64,000 nucleotides of DNA from NCBI RefSeq assembly GCF_025143365.1, contig NZ_JALXPE010000001.1:1-64000 (forward strand). Direction: 5' to 3'. This stretch comes from Microbacterium sp. p3-SID336 (GTDB taxonomy: Bacteria > Actinomycetota > Actinomycetes > Actinomycetales > Microbacteriaceae). A model generated the notes under the pieces. It had not been told where the DNA came from. It was given only the letters and a program-made list of their open reading frames with translations, and made no database searches. The translations under genes were made by a program, and so were the position numbers. Each line of letters starts with the position of its first letter. Positions within the stretch are counted from its first letter, which is position 1. Positions 33,509-43,535 of the stretch are shown here, piece by piece.

Positions 33509-36169
33509 ATGAAATCTGCGGACATCGCGCAGCGCTATCTCTCCTACTTCGAGAAGAACGACCACCTCATCGTTCCCTCCGCATCTCTGGTCAGCGACGA
33601 CCCGTCCCTGCTGTTCACGGTGGCCGGCATGGTGCCGATGATCCCGTACCTCACCGGAGTGGTCCCGGCCCCGCACCCGCGCATCGCCGACCTGCAGAAG
33701 TGCATCCGGACGAACGACATCGAGGAGGTCGGGCGGACCGCGCGTCACGGCACCTTCTTCCAGATGCTCGGCAACTGGTCGTTCGGCGACTACTTCAAGG
33801 AAGGCGCGATCCGCTACGCGTGGGAGCTGCTCACCACGTCGGAGTCCGACGGCGGGCTCGGGTTCGACGAGAAGGACCTCTGGGTCACCGTCTACGAGAC
33901 CGACGACGAGGCCGAGGCCATCTGGCGCGACATCATCGGACTGAAGCCCGAGCGCATCCAGCGCCTGGGGCGTGCCGACAATTATTGGAACACCGGCCAG
34001 CCCGGCCCCGGCGGCCCCGACTCAGAGATCTTCTTCGATCGCGGACCCGCGTACGGCAAGGACGGCGGCCCCGCGGTCGACGACTCGCGATTCCTGGAGC
34101 TGTGGAACCTCGTGTTCATGCAGGACTTCCTCGAGAACATCCGCAGCAAGACCGAGTTCGACATCGTCGGCGAGCTGCCGATGAAGAACATCGACACCGG
34201 CATGGGCCTGGAGCGCGTGGCGTTCCTCAAGCAGGGTGTCGAGAACATGTACGAGACCGACCAGGTGCGCCCGGTCCTGGATCGTGCGATCGAGCTGTCG
34301 GGCCGCCGCTACGGGGCCGTGCACGAAGACGACGTGCGCTTCCGCGTCGTCGCCGACCACGTGCGCTCGTCCCTCATGCTGCTCTCCGACGGCGTGCGCC
34401 CGTCCAACGAGGGGCGCGGCTACATCCTGCGCCGCCTGATGCGACGGACCGTCCGCGCGATGCGTCTGCTCGGCGTGGACGAGCCCGCCTTCCCCGAGCT
34501 GTTCGCCGCTTCCCGCGACGCCATGAAGGCCTCGTACCCGGAGCTGGAGCGCGATTGGTCGGTGCTGTCCTCCGCGGCCTTCGCCGAGGAGGAGACCTTC
34601 CGCCGCACCCTTACGCAGGGGTCGACGATCCTGGATCTCGCCCTCGAGGACACGAAGAAGAGCGGCGGCTCGACGCTCAGCGGCCCTGAGGCCTTCCTGC
34701 TGCACGACACCTACGGATTCCCGATCGACCTGACCCTGGAGGTCGCCGAGGAGGCGGGTCTCGCGGTCGACCGCGCGGCCTTCGACGCGCTCATGCAGGA
34801 GCAGCGGCAGCGCGCCAAGGAGGATGCCCGCAACCGCAAGCGGCAGCTCGCGGATGTGTCGGTGTACCGCGACCTCCGCGCACTGGGCGAGACCGGGTTC
34901 GACGGCTACACGACGCTCGAGGTCGAATCGCGCGTGCTCGGGCTGCTCGTCGACGGTGCGCCGGTGCGCAGCGCCGCCGAGGGCCAGATCGCCGAGGTCG
35001 TGCTCGCGGAGACCACGCTCTACGCCGAGTCGGGCGGTCAGGTCGCCGACAAGGGCACCATCGTCGGCCCCGGCTACGAGCTGGAGGTGCTGGACGTCCA
35101 GCGCCCCGTCCCCGGTCTGATCAGTCACACCGTCGAGGTCACGCGCGGCAGCGTCGCGGTCGACGACGTCGCCACCACCATCGTGGATGCCGCGAATCGC
35201 CGGGCGGCTCGCCAGGCGCACTCGGCGACCCACCTCGTGCACGCAGCACTCCGCGACACGCTCGGGCCGTCCGCCACCCAGGCCGGATCGCTGAACCGCG
35301 CCGGCTACATGCGGTTCGACTTCTCCTGGTCGCAGGCGCTCTCCGGCGAGACCCGCTCGGAGATCGAGGAGATCACGAACCGCGCGGTGCAGGACGCTCT
35401 CGAGGTCACCACCCGCATCGTCTCCCTGGATGAGGCCAAGGAAGCGGGAGCCATGGCGCTCTTCGGCGAGAAGTACGGCGATGTCGTGCGCATGGTCGAC
35501 ATCGGCGGACCGTGGTCGCGCGAGCTCTGCGCCGGCACCCACGTGTCCTCCAGCGCGGAGATCGGGCTCGTGAGCGTGGTCGGCGAGTCGTCGGTGGGCT
35601 CATCCAACCGACGGATCGAGGCACTCGTGGGCGCGGACGCCTTCCGCGAGCTGGCGGCCGAGCGCGCCATCGTGTCGCAGCTGACTGCGGCGCTCAAGAC
35701 CCCTCGCGACCAGCTCACCGAGCGCATCGCCGATCTCAGTGCCAATCTGAAGGCGGCCGAGAAGCGCATCGCCCAGTTCGAGGCGCAGCAGCGCGCCGGC
35801 CAGGTCCCCGCGATCGCGGACGCGGCCGTGCGGATCGGCGGCTACCGGGTGGCAGCGCAGTCCCTCGGCGACGTCGCGTCGGCGGATGACGTGCGTGACC
35901 TCGTGAACGGCGTCCGCGAGCGCCTGGGCTCCGAGGCGGCCGTGGTCGCACTCGGCGCCGTCGTCAACGGTCGGCCGGTCGTGGTCGTCGGCACGAACGA
36001 CGCGGCGCGTGCGGCGGGTGCGAAGGCGGGGGCGCTCGCGAAGCGTGCCGCCGGGGTGCTCGGCGGTGGAGGCGGCGGTCGGGACGACCTGGCGCAGGGC
36101 GGCGGCACGGATGCGACGGCACTGTCCGCCGCGCTCGACACCGTGTCCGAGGAGCTCGGCCGCGCGTGA
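33509..36169 (+). CDS. alaS: alanine--tRNA ligase
   Basis: This 886-residue class II synthetase charges tRNA-Ala and edits mischarged Ser/Gly. The catalytic core starts with YLSYFEKNDHLIVPSASLV and includes HGTFFQMLGNWSFGDYFKE and MGLERV. The editing domain has zinc ligands HSATH and CAGTH (HxxxH and CxxxH). The C-Ala oligomerisation domain ends with a Gly-rich loop (GGGGGGRDD). Length is normal. The stop overlaps the ruvX start (GTGA). Confidence 0.96.
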   Translation: MKSADIAQRYLSYFEKNDHLIVPSASLVSDDPSLLFTVAGMVPMIPYLTGVVPAPHPRIADLQKCIRTNDIEEVGRTARHGTFFQMLGNWSFGDYFKEGAIRYAWELLTTSESDGGLGFDEKDLWVTVYETDDEAEAIWRDIIGLKPERIQRLGRADNYWNTGQPGPGGPDSEIFFDRGPAYGKDGGPAVDDSRFLELWNLVFMQDFLENIRSKTEFDIVGELPMKNIDTGMGLERVAFLKQGVENMYETDQVRPVLDRAIELSGRRYGAVHEDDVRFRVVADHVRSSLMLLSDGVRPSNEGRGYILRRLMRRTVRAMRLLGVDEPAFPELFAASRDAMKASYPELERDWSVLSSAAFAEEETFRRTLTQGSTILDLALEDTKKSGGSTLSGPEAFLLHDTYGFPIDLTLEVAEEAGLAVDRAAFDALMQEQRQRAKEDARNRKRQLADVSVYRDLRALGETGFDGYTTLEVESRVLGLLVDGAPVRSAAEGQIAEVVLAETTLYAESGGQVADKGTIVGPGYELEVLDVQRPVPGLISHTVEVTRGSVAVDDVATTIVDAANRRAARQAHSATHLVHAALRDTLGPSATQAGSLNRAGYMRFDFSWSQALSGETRSEIEEITNRAVQDALEVTTRIVSLDEAKEAGAMALFGEKYGDVVRMVDIGGPWSRELCAGTHVSSSAEIGLVSVVGESSVGSSNRRIEALVGADAFRELAAERAIVSQLTAALKTPRDQLTERIADLSANLKAAEKRIAQFEAQQRAGQVPAIADAAVRIGGYRVAAQSLGDVASADDVRDLVNGVRERLGSEAAVVALGAVVNGRPVVVVGTNDAARAAGAKAGALAKRAAGVLGGGGGGRDDLAQGGGTDATALSAALDTVSEELGRA

Positions 36170-36639
36170 CCGGCTTCCGGCGCGGGATCCGGCTCGGCAT
36201 CGACGTCGGGCGGGCCAGGGTCGGCGTCGCCCGGTGCGACCCCGACGGCATGCTGGCCGTCCCCGTCGAGACGGTGCCACGCGATGAGGCGGCGATCGGG
36301 CGCATCGTCGCGATCGCGGCGGAGTACGAGCCGATGGAACTGGTGGTCGGGTTGCCAGTGAACCTGCAGGGTGCTGACACGCCGTCGACCGTGGACGCCC
36401 GCGAGTTCGCGGCGGCCCTGCACGCGCAGAGCGGGCTGCCGGTACGGCTCGTCGACGAGCGCCTGAGCACGGTTTCCGCACATGCGGTATTGCGGAGTTC
36501 CGGGCGTTCACAGAAGAACTCTCGTAGCATTGTTGATCAGGTCGCCGCCGTGGTGCTGCTGCAGCAGGCGATCGACACGGAGAAGAGCACCGGGAACCCG
36601 GCCGGTGCCCCGGTCCCCGTCGACGAGGAGCCCGCCTGA
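36166..36639 (+). CDS. ruvX: Holliday junction resolvase-like protein RuvX/YqgF
   Basis: This 157-residue RNase H-fold protein has the first Asp in IDVGRARVGVAR, LVVGLPVNLQG, and VDERLSTVSAHAVL with catalytic Glu, then NSRSIVDQVAAVVLL. Family members process pre-16S rRNA or act on DNA junctions. The GTG start overlaps the alaS stop, and mltG begins two bases after its stop. The alaS-ruvX-mltG-aroE order is conserved in actinobacteria. Confidence 0.92.
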   Translation: MTGFRRGIRLGIDVGRARVGVARCDPDGMLAVPVETVPRDEAAIGRIVAIAAEYEPMELVVGLPVNLQGADTPSTVDAREFAAALHAQSGLPVRLVDERLSTVSAHAVLRSSGRSQKNSRSIVDQVAAVVLLQQAIDTEKSTGNPAGAPVPVDEEPA

Positions 36640-36641
36640 TC

Positions 36642-38216
36642 ATGTCCGAACGCGAGAGCGCTTCGCCAGAGCACGACACCGACGCCCGCCTGGGGGATCT
36701 GTTCGGCAACCTCCCCGCACCCGCGCCGCAGGTGCCGACCGCGGACAACAGCACCCCCACGCCCGGCTCCCGCCGCGCGGCCCGCGAGGCCGCCGAGCGC
36801 GCTGCCAGGCAGTCCGCGTCACGCGAAGAGCCGGCTTCCAGGGCGCCGGCGCCCGTGAGCGCGGCCGATGCGTCCGGGTCGCGTGCCGGCGACACCGACC
36901 CTGCAGGATCCTCGGCCGGCACCCCGGTCCCGCGGGAGCCGGGGACGGACGCCCCGCGGGAGCACCTCGACGACGCGACGCGACAGCTTCCCCGGGTCGA
37001 GGCCGCCGCGGCTGCTGCATCCCCGAGTCGGGCGGACTCGCCCGCGGTCTCGACCGCGGAGCCGGATCCCCAGCCCCGCGCCGGCGGAGGACTCGACGAC
37101 CTGTTCGTGCACGGCGAGGACGAACACGACGGTCCTCGCGCGCCCAAGAAGAAGCGCCGCAAGGGGTGTCTCGTCGCGCTCATCGTCGTGCTCGTGATCG
37201 TCGGCGGCCTCGCGGCCGGCGGTGTCTGGGCGTGGAACACCTACGGAGACCGCATCAGCGAGGCGATGGGCTGGGGTGACCCGAAGGACTGGGAGCCGGG
37301 CCAGGCGACCGGCGAGGTGTTCGTCACCATCAAGAGCGGCGACACCGGTCAGCCGGTGTCCTCCGCGCTGTACGACGCCGGCGTCACCAGGACCGAAGAC
37401 GTCTTCTACGACTACCTCATCGACGAGGGCATCGCCGTGACGTTCTATCCGGGGGTGTACCGCCTCCAGGAGAAGATGACCGCGGAGGCGGCGCTCGCGG
37501 CGCTGCAGGACGACGCGAACAAGCTCGAGAACACCGTCTCGATGTCGGAGGGTGCCACGATCGCGTCGTCGCTGCCGGCTATGGCCGAGACGCTGGGCCT
37601 GCCGATCGAGGACTTCCAGGCGGCGGTGGCCGACCCATCGGTCTACGGCGTGCAGGCGCAGAGCCTGGAGGGGTGGCTGTTCCCTGCGGTGTACACCTTC
37701 GATCCCGGCGTCACGGCGACGCAGGTCATCCAGCGGATGGTCGATCGCACGAGGGAGTCGCTGGAAGCGGCGGGCGTCCCCGCGGAGGACGCGCAGCGCG
37801 TGCTCACGATCGCGTCGATCATCCAGCGCGAGGGCCGCACGGACGACTTCCCGAAAGTCTCCCGCGTCATCGAGAACCGCCTGGCGATCGACATGATGCT
37901 GCAGATGGACTCGACGGCGCAGTACGGCTACGGCTCGCTGCACGAGGGCGTGGTCTCCAGCTCTGCCGAGGCGCTCGAGGATCCGAACGAGTGGAACACC
38001 TACGTGCACACCGGGCTGCCGATCACTCCGATCGCGAGCCCGAGCGACGCCGCGATCGACGCCGCGATGCATCCGGCGGACGGCCCCTGGCTGTACTTCG
38101 TCACGGTGAACCTCTCGACCGGCGAGACGCAGTTCTCGGAGACCCTCGCCGAGCACGAGCAGGGCGTGGAGAAGTGGCGGGAGTGGTGCAAGGCCAACCC
38201 CGACGCCGGTTGCTGA
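36642..38216 (+). CDS. mltG: endolytic murein transglycosylase MltG
   Basis: This 524-residue protein terminates nascent glycan strands at the membrane. An unusually long disordered cytoplasmic N-terminus (1-165, Ala/Pro/Glu-rich) is followed by KKKRRKG, one membrane helix (about 175-197) and the extracellular YceG domain. Its LysM-like part precedes ASIIQREGRTDDFPKVSRVIENRL (catalytic Glu), and it ends with LPITPIASPSDAAIDAAMHPADG. It is coupled to ruvX (2-base gap) and followed four bases later by aroE. Confidence 0.94.
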   Translation: MSERESASPEHDTDARLGDLFGNLPAPAPQVPTADNSTPTPGSRRAAREAAERAARQSASREEPASRAPAPVSAADASGSRAGDTDPAGSSAGTPVPREPGTDAPREHLDDATRQLPRVEAAAAAASPSRADSPAVSTAEPDPQPRAGGGLDDLFVHGEDEHDGPRAPKKKRRKGCLVALIVVLVIVGGLAAGGVWAWNTYGDRISEAMGWGDPKDWEPGQATGEVFVTIKSGDTGQPVSSALYDAGVTRTEDVFYDYLIDEGIAVTFYPGVYRLQEKMTAEAALAALQDDANKLENTVSMSEGATIASSLPAMAETLGLPIEDFQAAVADPSVYGVQAQSLEGWLFPAVYTFDPGVTATQVIQRMVDRTRESLEAAGVPAEDAQRVLTIASIIQREGRTDDFPKVSRVIENRLAIDMMLQMDSTAQYGYGSLHEGVVSSSAEALEDPNEWNTYVHTGLPITPIASPSDAAIDAAMHPADGPWLYFVTVNLSTGETQFSETLAEHEQGVEKWREWCKANPDAGC

Positions 38217-38220
38217 ACCC

Positions 38221-39033
38221 GTGAGTTCGACGCGCCTCGCCGTGTGGGGTGACCCGATCGCGCACTCGCTCTCGCCCGCCCTGCACGCAGCCGCGTACCG
38301 AGAGCTCGGGCTCGACTGGCAGTACGAGCGCCGGCAGGTGACGGCGGCGGACTTCGCCGCGACCGTGCAGTCGCTCGACTCGACCTGGCGGGGCCTGTCC
38401 CTCACGATGCCGCTGAAGGAGGAGGGTTTCCGTCTCGCCGTGCACCACGACTCACCCGCGCAGCTCACCGGCGCAGTGAACACCCTCGTGCTCGGCGACG
38501 AGCCGGCCGGCTTCAACACCGACGTCGGCGGCATCGTGGACGCGCTGGCCGAGGCGGGCATTACCGCGGCGAGCTCCGCGCGGATCCTCGGCGCCGGTGC
38601 CACCGCGGCCTCCGCACTCGTCGCCCTCGCAGACCTGGGAGCGACGAGGGTCGAGGTCCGGGCACGGCGCCCTGATCCCGCGCGGGCCCTCACGGAGCTG
38701 GCGCAGCGACTGGGTGTCGACGTCATCGCGCTGCCGTTCGATGCGCCGACCACGCCGGTGGATCTGACGATCGCGACGCTGCCCTCCGGCACTGTGCTGC
38801 CCCGCGAGGTCGCCGAACCGCTGGCGGCCGCCGGCGGAGCGCTGTTCGACGCCGCCTACGCGCCGTGGCCGTCCGCGCTGGCGAGGGCGTGGGGCGAGGC
38901 CACGGTCGTGTCCGGGCTCGGGATGCTGCTGCACCAGGCCGTGCGTCAGATCAGGATCTTCACGCAGGGGGACCCGGCGGCGCCCCTGCCGCAGGAGCGC
39001 GCCGTGATCTCCGCCATGCGCGCCGCCCTCTGA
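38221..39033 (+). CDS. aroE: shikimate dehydrogenase
   Basis: This 270-residue NADP-dependent enzyme reduces 3-dehydroshikimate. Substrate-binding motif is GDPIAHSLSPALHAAAY, the catalytic Lys is in LTMPLKEEGF, the catalytic Asp is in FNTDVGG, and the nucleotide-binding Gly-rich loop is ILGAGATAASALVAL. The GTG start follows mltG by four bases with no clear ribosome binding site, so translation is probably coupled. It is the first of five shikimate genes here. Confidence 0.92.
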   Translation: MSSTRLAVWGDPIAHSLSPALHAAAYRELGLDWQYERRQVTAADFAATVQSLDSTWRGLSLTMPLKEEGFRLAVHHDSPAQLTGAVNTLVLGDEPAGFNTDVGGIVDALAEAGITAASSARILGAGATAASALVALADLGATRVEVRARRPDPARALTELAQRLGVDVIALPFDAPTTPVDLTIATLPSGTVLPREVAEPLAAAGGALFDAAYAPWPSALARAWGEATVVSGLGMLLHQAVRQIRIFTQGDPAAPLPQERAVISAMRAAL

Positions 39034-39085
39034 CCGCGCATGAAACGCGGCGCGCCGCCGCGGAAACGCATGGGAGACTGGAGCA

Positions 39086-40315
39086 ATGCTCCGCGTGCTC
39101 ACGGCCGGCGAATCGCACGGCCCAGAACTCATCGCCGTCATGGAGGGTCTGCCCTCCGGCGTCCCTGTCTCCTCTGAGGCCATCCAGGCCGATCTCGCCC
39201 GCCGCAAGCTGGGCTACGGTCGCGGGTCCCGTATGAAGTTCGAGCAGGATGAACTCACGATCTCGGGCGGCGTGCGCCACGGGAAGACGCTCGGCAGTCC
39301 CATCGCGCTGCGCATCGGCAACACCGAATGGCCGAAGTGGATCGAGGTCATGAACCCGGAGCCGGTGGAGCTCACCGACCGCTCACGAGGGCGCGGCGCA
39401 CCGCTGACGCGTCCCCGGCCGGGTCACGCGGACTTGGTGGGCATGCAGAAGTACGACTTCGACGAGGCCCGGCCCATCCTCGAGCGCGCGAGCGCCAGGG
39501 AGACGGCGGCGCGCGTCGCCCTCGGCGCCATCGCGCGTTCGTTCCTCGCGGAGCTCGACATGCGTCTGGTCAGTCACACGCTCTCGATCGGTCCGGTTCG
39601 GGTTCCGGACGGCGCTGCCGTGCCCACCCCGGACGACGTGGAGACGCTCGACGCCGATCCACTGCGCTGCTTCGATCCGGCGACGTCCGCGCTGATGGTC
39701 GCGGAGGTGGACGACGCGAAGAAGGACGGCGACACGCTCGGGGGCATCGTCGAGGTGCTCGCGTACGGGCTCCCGCCGGGGCTCGGTTCGCACGTGCACT
39801 GGGACCGTCGGCTCGACGCCCGCCTCGCGCAGGCGCTGATGAGCATCCAGGCCATCAAGGGCGTGGAGGTCGGCGACGGCTTCGAGACAACCCGCCGTCG
39901 CGGTTCCGCGGCGCATGACGAGCTGTTCGCGAGCACCCAGGGCATCACGCGCGGCTCCGACCGTGCCGGCGGGACCGAGGGCGGCATGTCCACGGGCACG
40001 GTGCTGCGCGTCCGTGCGGGGATGAAGCCCATCGCGACGGTGCCGCACGCGCTGCGCACCATCGACATCGCCACCGGTACCGATGCGACCGCGCACCACC
40101 AGCGCTCCGACGTGTGCGCCGTGCCCGCCGCCGGCGTCGTCGCCGAGGCGATGGTCGCCATCGAGCTCGCCCGGGCCGTGCTGGAGAAGTTCGGCGGCGA
40201 CAGCATCCGCGAGACCCGGCGCAACCTCGCAGGGTACCTGGAGGGCATCCCCTCCGAGCTGCGGTCCGCGCCCGCGTCCGAAGCCGCGCTCATCGCGCAT
40301 GACGAGCGAGGCTGA
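39086..40315 (+). CDS. aroC: chorismate synthase
   Basis: This 409-residue FMN-dependent enzyme makes chorismate from EPSP. Diagnostic motifs are [25 protein letters not shown], the [14 protein letters not shown] block, [24 protein letters not shown] and [12 protein letters not shown]. The ATG lies 52 bases after aroE. It overlaps aroK by 17 bases. GGAGCA is both a weak ribosome binding site and the six-base spacer after a GAGACT box. Confidence 0.96.
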   Translation: MLRVLTAGESHGPELIAVMEGLPSGVPVSSEAIQADLARRKLGYGRGSRMKFEQDELTISGGVRHGKTLGSPIALRIGNTEWPKWIEVMNPEPVELTDRSRGRGAPLTRPRPGHADLVGMQKYDFDEARPILERASARETAARVALGAIARSFLAELDMRLVSHTLSIGPVRVPDGAAVPTPDDVETLDADPLRCFDPATSALMVAEVDDAKKDGDTLGGIVEVLAYGLPPGLGSHVHWDRRLDARLAQALMSIQAIKGVEVGDGFETTRRRGSAAHDELFASTQGITRGSDRAGGTEGGMSTGTVLRVRAGMKPIATVPHALRTIDIATGTDATAHHQRSDVCAVPAAGVVAEAMVAIELARAVLEKFGGDSIRETRRNLAGYLEGIPSELRSAPASEAALIAHDERG

Positions 40316-40817
40316 GCACCTGACGCTGGTGCTGGTGGGCCCGATGGCCGCCGGCAAGACCAGCGTCGGTCGGCGCGCGGCCCGGCGGCTGGGTGTCCCG
40401 TTCATCGACACGGACAAGCGGATCGTCGCCGAGCACGGCCCGATCCCGGAGATCTTCGCGACGCGCGGCGAGGACTCGTTCCGCGAGCTCGAGCGCGACG
40501 CCGTGGTGAAGGCGCTGGAGGACGGCGGTGTCATCTCCCTGGGCGGTGGCGCCGTCACGGACGAGAAGACGCGCCGGCTGCTGCACACGCAGCCCGTGGT
40601 GTTCCTCACCGTCAGCGAGGACGCGGTGGGCGACCGGCTCCGCGGAGGGAACCGGCCGCTGCTGGCCGGGGACGATCCGGTGGAGAAGTGGAAGAGGATC
40701 TACGCGGAGAGGCGCGGCTGGTACGAGGAGGTCGCGTCGATCACGTTCGACACCTCGCGCCGACCGATGCAGCGCATCGCCGACGAGATCGTGGCATGGA
40801 GGAGAGAGCAGGCATGA
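40299..40817 (+). CDS. aroK: shikimate kinase
   Basis: This 172-residue P-loop kinase phosphorylates shikimate. Walker A is GPMAAGKTS near 14-22, the shikimate-binding DTDKR and SFRELE follow, and the GGGAV loop is present. The lid carries GGNRPLLAG, and the adenine-binding DTSRRP lies near the end. Its start lies inside aroC, and its stop overlaps aroB (ATGA). Confidence 0.95.
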   Translation: MTSEAEHLTLVLVGPMAAGKTSVGRRAARRLGVPFIDTDKRIVAEHGPIPEIFATRGEDSFRELERDAVVKALEDGGVISLGGGAVTDEKTRRLLHTQPVVFLTVSEDAVGDRLRGGNRPLLAGDDPVEKWKRIYAERRGWYEEVASITFDTSRRPMQRIADEIVAWRREQA

Positions 40818-41902
40818 GCACGACGACCATCAGCGTCACGGGGACCGACGCGTACGACATCACGATCGGACGCGGGATCCTGGACCGGGTCTCGGCGGCT
40901 CTCGCGCCGGGCGTGCGGAAGGTGCTCGTCGTGCACCCGCCGACCCTGGCGAGCCGCGCGGCTGAGCTCCGCGACCGTCTGCTCGCCGACACCGCGGACG
41001 GCCCGCGCGAGGTGCTGCTGGCCGAGATCCCGGACGCCGAGCAGGGCAAGCGCATCGAGGTCGCCGCCTTCTGCTGGCAGGTCATGGGACAGGCGGACTT
41101 CACACGCAGCGATGCCGTCGTCGGCTACGGCGGGGGAGCGGTGACGGACCTGGCCGGCTTCGTCGCGGCCACGTGGCTCCGCGGGGTGCAGGTGGTGCAG
41201 GTGCCGACGACCGTGCTCGGCCTCGTCGATGCCGCGGTCGGCGGCAAGACGGGCGTGAACACCGCCGAGGGCAAGAATCTCGTCGGCGCGTTCTGGGCCC
41301 CCCGCGCGGTGATCGGCGACCTCGACGAGCTGAGCAGCCTCAGCGCGAACGAGGCGACCGCCGGGTATGCCGAGGTCGTGAAGGCCGGCTTCATCTGGGC
41401 GCCCGAGATCCTCGACATCGTGGAGGCCGATCCGGCGAGGGCCGTCGACACGTCGACCGACGAGTTCCGCCGCGCCGTCGAGCTCGCGATCGACATGAAG
41501 GCGCGGGTGGTCTCGGACGACTTCCGTGAGTCCGGGCTCCGCGAGATCCTCAACTACGGCCATACGCTGGGCCACGCGATCGAGCATGCCGAGCGGTACC
41601 GCTGGCGGCACGGCGCGGCGATCTCGGTCGGCATGCTCTACGCCGCGGAGCTCTCGCGGTTGGCGGGCCGGCTGTCCGACGCGGCAGCCGAAAGGCACCG
41701 CACGATCCTGGAATCCCTCGGGCTGCCGACGACGTACCGCGCCGGCGCCTGGCCGCAGCTGCTGGCCACGATGCAGCGCGACAAGAAGAGCCGCGGCGGC
41801 ATGCTCCGGTTCATCCTGCTCGACGACATCGCGAAGCCGACGGTCCTCCAGGCGCCGGACGAGTCGCTGCTGTTCGCCGCCTACCAGGAGGTCGGCGCGT
41901 GA
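40814..41902 (+). CDS. aroB: 3-dehydroquinate synthase
   Basis: This 362-residue NAD- and metal-dependent enzyme makes 3-dehydroquinate from DAHP. Motifs include [41 protein letters not shown], the metal ligands in [10 protein letters not shown] and [13 protein letters not shown], and the final [11 protein letters not shown]. It overlaps aroK (ATGA) and the following GNAT gene (GTGA), so the operon continues. Confidence 0.95.
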   Translation: MSTTTISVTGTDAYDITIGRGILDRVSAALAPGVRKVLVVHPPTLASRAAELRDRLLADTADGPREVLLAEIPDAEQGKRIEVAAFCWQVMGQADFTRSDAVVGYGGGAVTDLAGFVAATWLRGVQVVQVPTTVLGLVDAAVGGKTGVNTAEGKNLVGAFWAPRAVIGDLDELSSLSANEATAGYAEVVKAGFIWAPEILDIVEADPARAVDTSTDEFRRAVELAIDMKARVVSDDFRESGLREILNYGHTLGHAIEHAERYRWRHGAAISVGMLYAAELSRLAGRLSDAAAERHRTILESLGLPTTYRAGAWPQLLATMQRDKKSRGGMLRFILLDDIAKPTVLQAPDESLLFAAYQEVGA

Positions 41903-42423
41903 CGGTCGCCGTCCGCCGGATCGAGCCGCAGGACTGGGCCGAGGTGAAGGCGCTGCGGCTGCGGGCCCTCGCCGACCCCGTTGCTCCCATCGCGTTCCTG
42001 GACACCGTGGAGCACGCCCGCACGCAGCCGGACCGCTTCTGGCAGGACCGCGCGGCCAATGCGGCCGGAGATGCCGCCGCTGCGCAGTTCGTCGCGATCA
42101 CGGACGAGGGCGCATGGGTCGGCACGGCCACCGTGCTCCCGCACCGCGAGGAGGCGGCGGCGGGACTCGTCGTCGGCGTGTACGTGGTGCCGGAGCAGCG
42201 CGGGGGCGGGGTGATCGACGCCCTGCTCGAGGCGGCGGCGCAGTGGTCGCGCACCCGCGGCTTCTCCGCCTTGTTCCTCGAGGTGCACGTCGACAATGCC
42301 AGGGCGCAGGCCGTGTACGCGCGCTGCGGCTTCGAGCGCACCGGCGAGATCGAGACGTCGGGCTTCGGTCGCGAATGGGTGATGCGTCGCCGCCTGGACG
42401 CAGCCGGTAGCGTGCCGTCATGA
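41899..42423 (+). CDS. GNAT-family N-acetyltransferase
   Basis: This 174-residue acyl-CoA-dependent acyltransferase has the acetyl-CoA-binding motif [18 protein letters not shown] (QRGGGV), motif [25 protein letters not shown] and an N-terminal arm with [18 protein letters not shown]. Substrate is unknown. It sits between aroB and aroQ with four-base overlaps on both sides (GTGA and ATGA), so it is fully integrated into the aro operon although it has no known role in the shikimate pathway. Confidence 0.85.
   Translation: MTVAVRRIEPQDWAEVKALRLRALADPVAPIAFLDTVEHARTQPDRFWQDRAANAAGDAAAAQFVAITDEGAWVGTATVLPHREEAAAGLVVGVYVVPEQRGGGVIDALLEAAAQWSRTRGFSALFLEVHVDNARAQAVYARCGFERTGEIETSGFGREWVMRRRLDAAGSVPS
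42408..42413 (+). promoter_or_regulatory. internal -10-like box before aroQ
   Basis: TAGCGT inside the end of the GNAT gene ends six bases before the aroQ ATG at 42420; it could allow separate leaderless aroQ expression. Confidence 0.35.
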
Positions 42424-42860
42424 CCCCTACGCGTCGGCTGCTGCTCCTCAACGGCCCCAACCTGAACCTCCTCGGCACGCGGGAGCCCGCTGTGTACGGC
42501 ACCGCCACGCTCGCCGACGTCGAGCAGTCGACGCGCGAGGCGGCGGCGCAGGCCGGCTTCGAGCTCCGGGCGCTGCAGAGCAATCACGAGGGGGTGCTGA
42601 TCGACGCGATCCACGCGGCACGGGAGGACTGCGCGGGCATCGTGATCAACCCGGGAGGGCTCACGCACACCTCGGTGTCGCTGCGGGACGCCCTGACCGG
42701 GGTGGCTCTGCCCTTCGCCGAGGTGCACATCTCGGACATCTCTGCGCGCGAGGCCTTCCGTCAGCACTCGTTCCTGGAGGACGTGGCGGCGGTCAGGATC
42801 GCCGGTCACGGCGTGGCCGGCTATGCGGAGGCCCTGCGCGCCCTCACCGCCCTGCTCTGA
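42420..42860 (+). CDS. aroQ: type II 3-dehydroquinate dehydratase
   Basis: This 146-residue dodecameric-type enzyme dehydrates 3-dehydroquinate. Motifs are LNGPNLNLLGTREPAVYG (active-site Tyr and Arg), QSNHEGVLIDAIH and INPGGLTHTSVSLRDAL (catalytic His region near 82-83), followed by EVHISDI. It is not the type I (AroD) form. It ends the aro block, and efp follows with its own promoter. Confidence 0.94.
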   Translation: MTPTRRLLLLNGPNLNLLGTREPAVYGTATLADVEQSTREAAAQAGFELRALQSNHEGVLIDAIHAAREDCAGIVINPGGLTHTSVSLRDALTGVALPFAEVHISDISAREAFRQHSFLEDVAAVRIAGHGVAGYAEALRALTALL

Positions 42861-42912
42861 CGCCGCCGCCTGCGGCTCAGCCGGTGCGCGGTGCGTCCGG
42901 CCGCGCATCCCG

Positions 42913-42918
42913 TAGAAT
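42913..42918 (+). promoter_or_regulatory. -10 box of efp
   Basis: TAGAAT lies 54 bases before the efp ATG in the 111-base gap after aroQ. Confidence 0.55.
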
Positions 42919-42971
42919 CGACTGTCGGCCGACTCCGGCCCCCACGGACTCACGAACGGAACTCCCAGCGC

Positions 42972-43532
42972 ATGGCATCCACCGCAGACATCAAGAACGG
43001 CGTCGTCCTCAGTATCGACGGGCAGCTCTGGAGCGTCATCGAGTTCCAGCACGTGAAGCCGGGCAAGGGCGGCGCATTCGTGCGCACCAAGCTGAAGAAC
43101 GTCGTGTCGGGCAAGACCGTCGACCGCACGTACAACGCCGGCGCGAAGATCGAGATCGAGAACGTCGACCGTCGCGACTACACCTACCTGTACACCGACG
43201 GTGACGGCTTCGTGTTCATGGACCAGACGGACTTCGACCAGATCACGCTGGGAGCGGCCACGGTCGGCGACGCGAAGAACTTCCTGCTCGAGAACCAGCA
43301 GGTCACGATCGCGCTCAACAACGGCAACCCCCTCTACATCGATCTGCCCGCGTCCGTGATCCTGGAGGTCACGTACACCGAGCCGGGTCTGCAGGGCGAC
43401 CGCTCGTCGGCCGGCACGAAGCCCGCGACGGTCGAGACGGGCTACGAACTGCAGGTCCCGCTCTTCCTCGAGGCCGGCACGAAGATCAAGGTCGACACCC
43501 GCACGGGTGAGTACCTCGGTCGCGAGAAGTAA
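42972..43532 (+). CDS. efp: elongation factor P
   Basis: This is a 186-residue translation factor that rescues ribosomes stalled at polyproline. It has three beta-barrel domains, with the tip loop [36 protein letters not shown], and a C-terminal [25 protein letters not shown]. The loop shows Lys-Pro-Gly-Lys-Gly-Gly, as in actinobacterial EF-P thought not to need large modification. The upstream in-frame extension from 42891 has no support. nusB starts three bases after the stop. Confidence 0.96.
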   Translation: MASTADIKNGVVLSIDGQLWSVIEFQHVKPGKGGAFVRTKLKNVVSGKTVDRTYNAGAKIEIENVDRRDYTYLYTDGDGFVFMDQTDFDQITLGAATVGDAKNFLLENQQVTIALNNGNPLYIDLPASVILEVTYTEPGLQGDRSSAGTKPATVETGYELQVPLFLEAGTKIKVDTRTGEYLGREK

Positions 43533-43535
43533 GGC

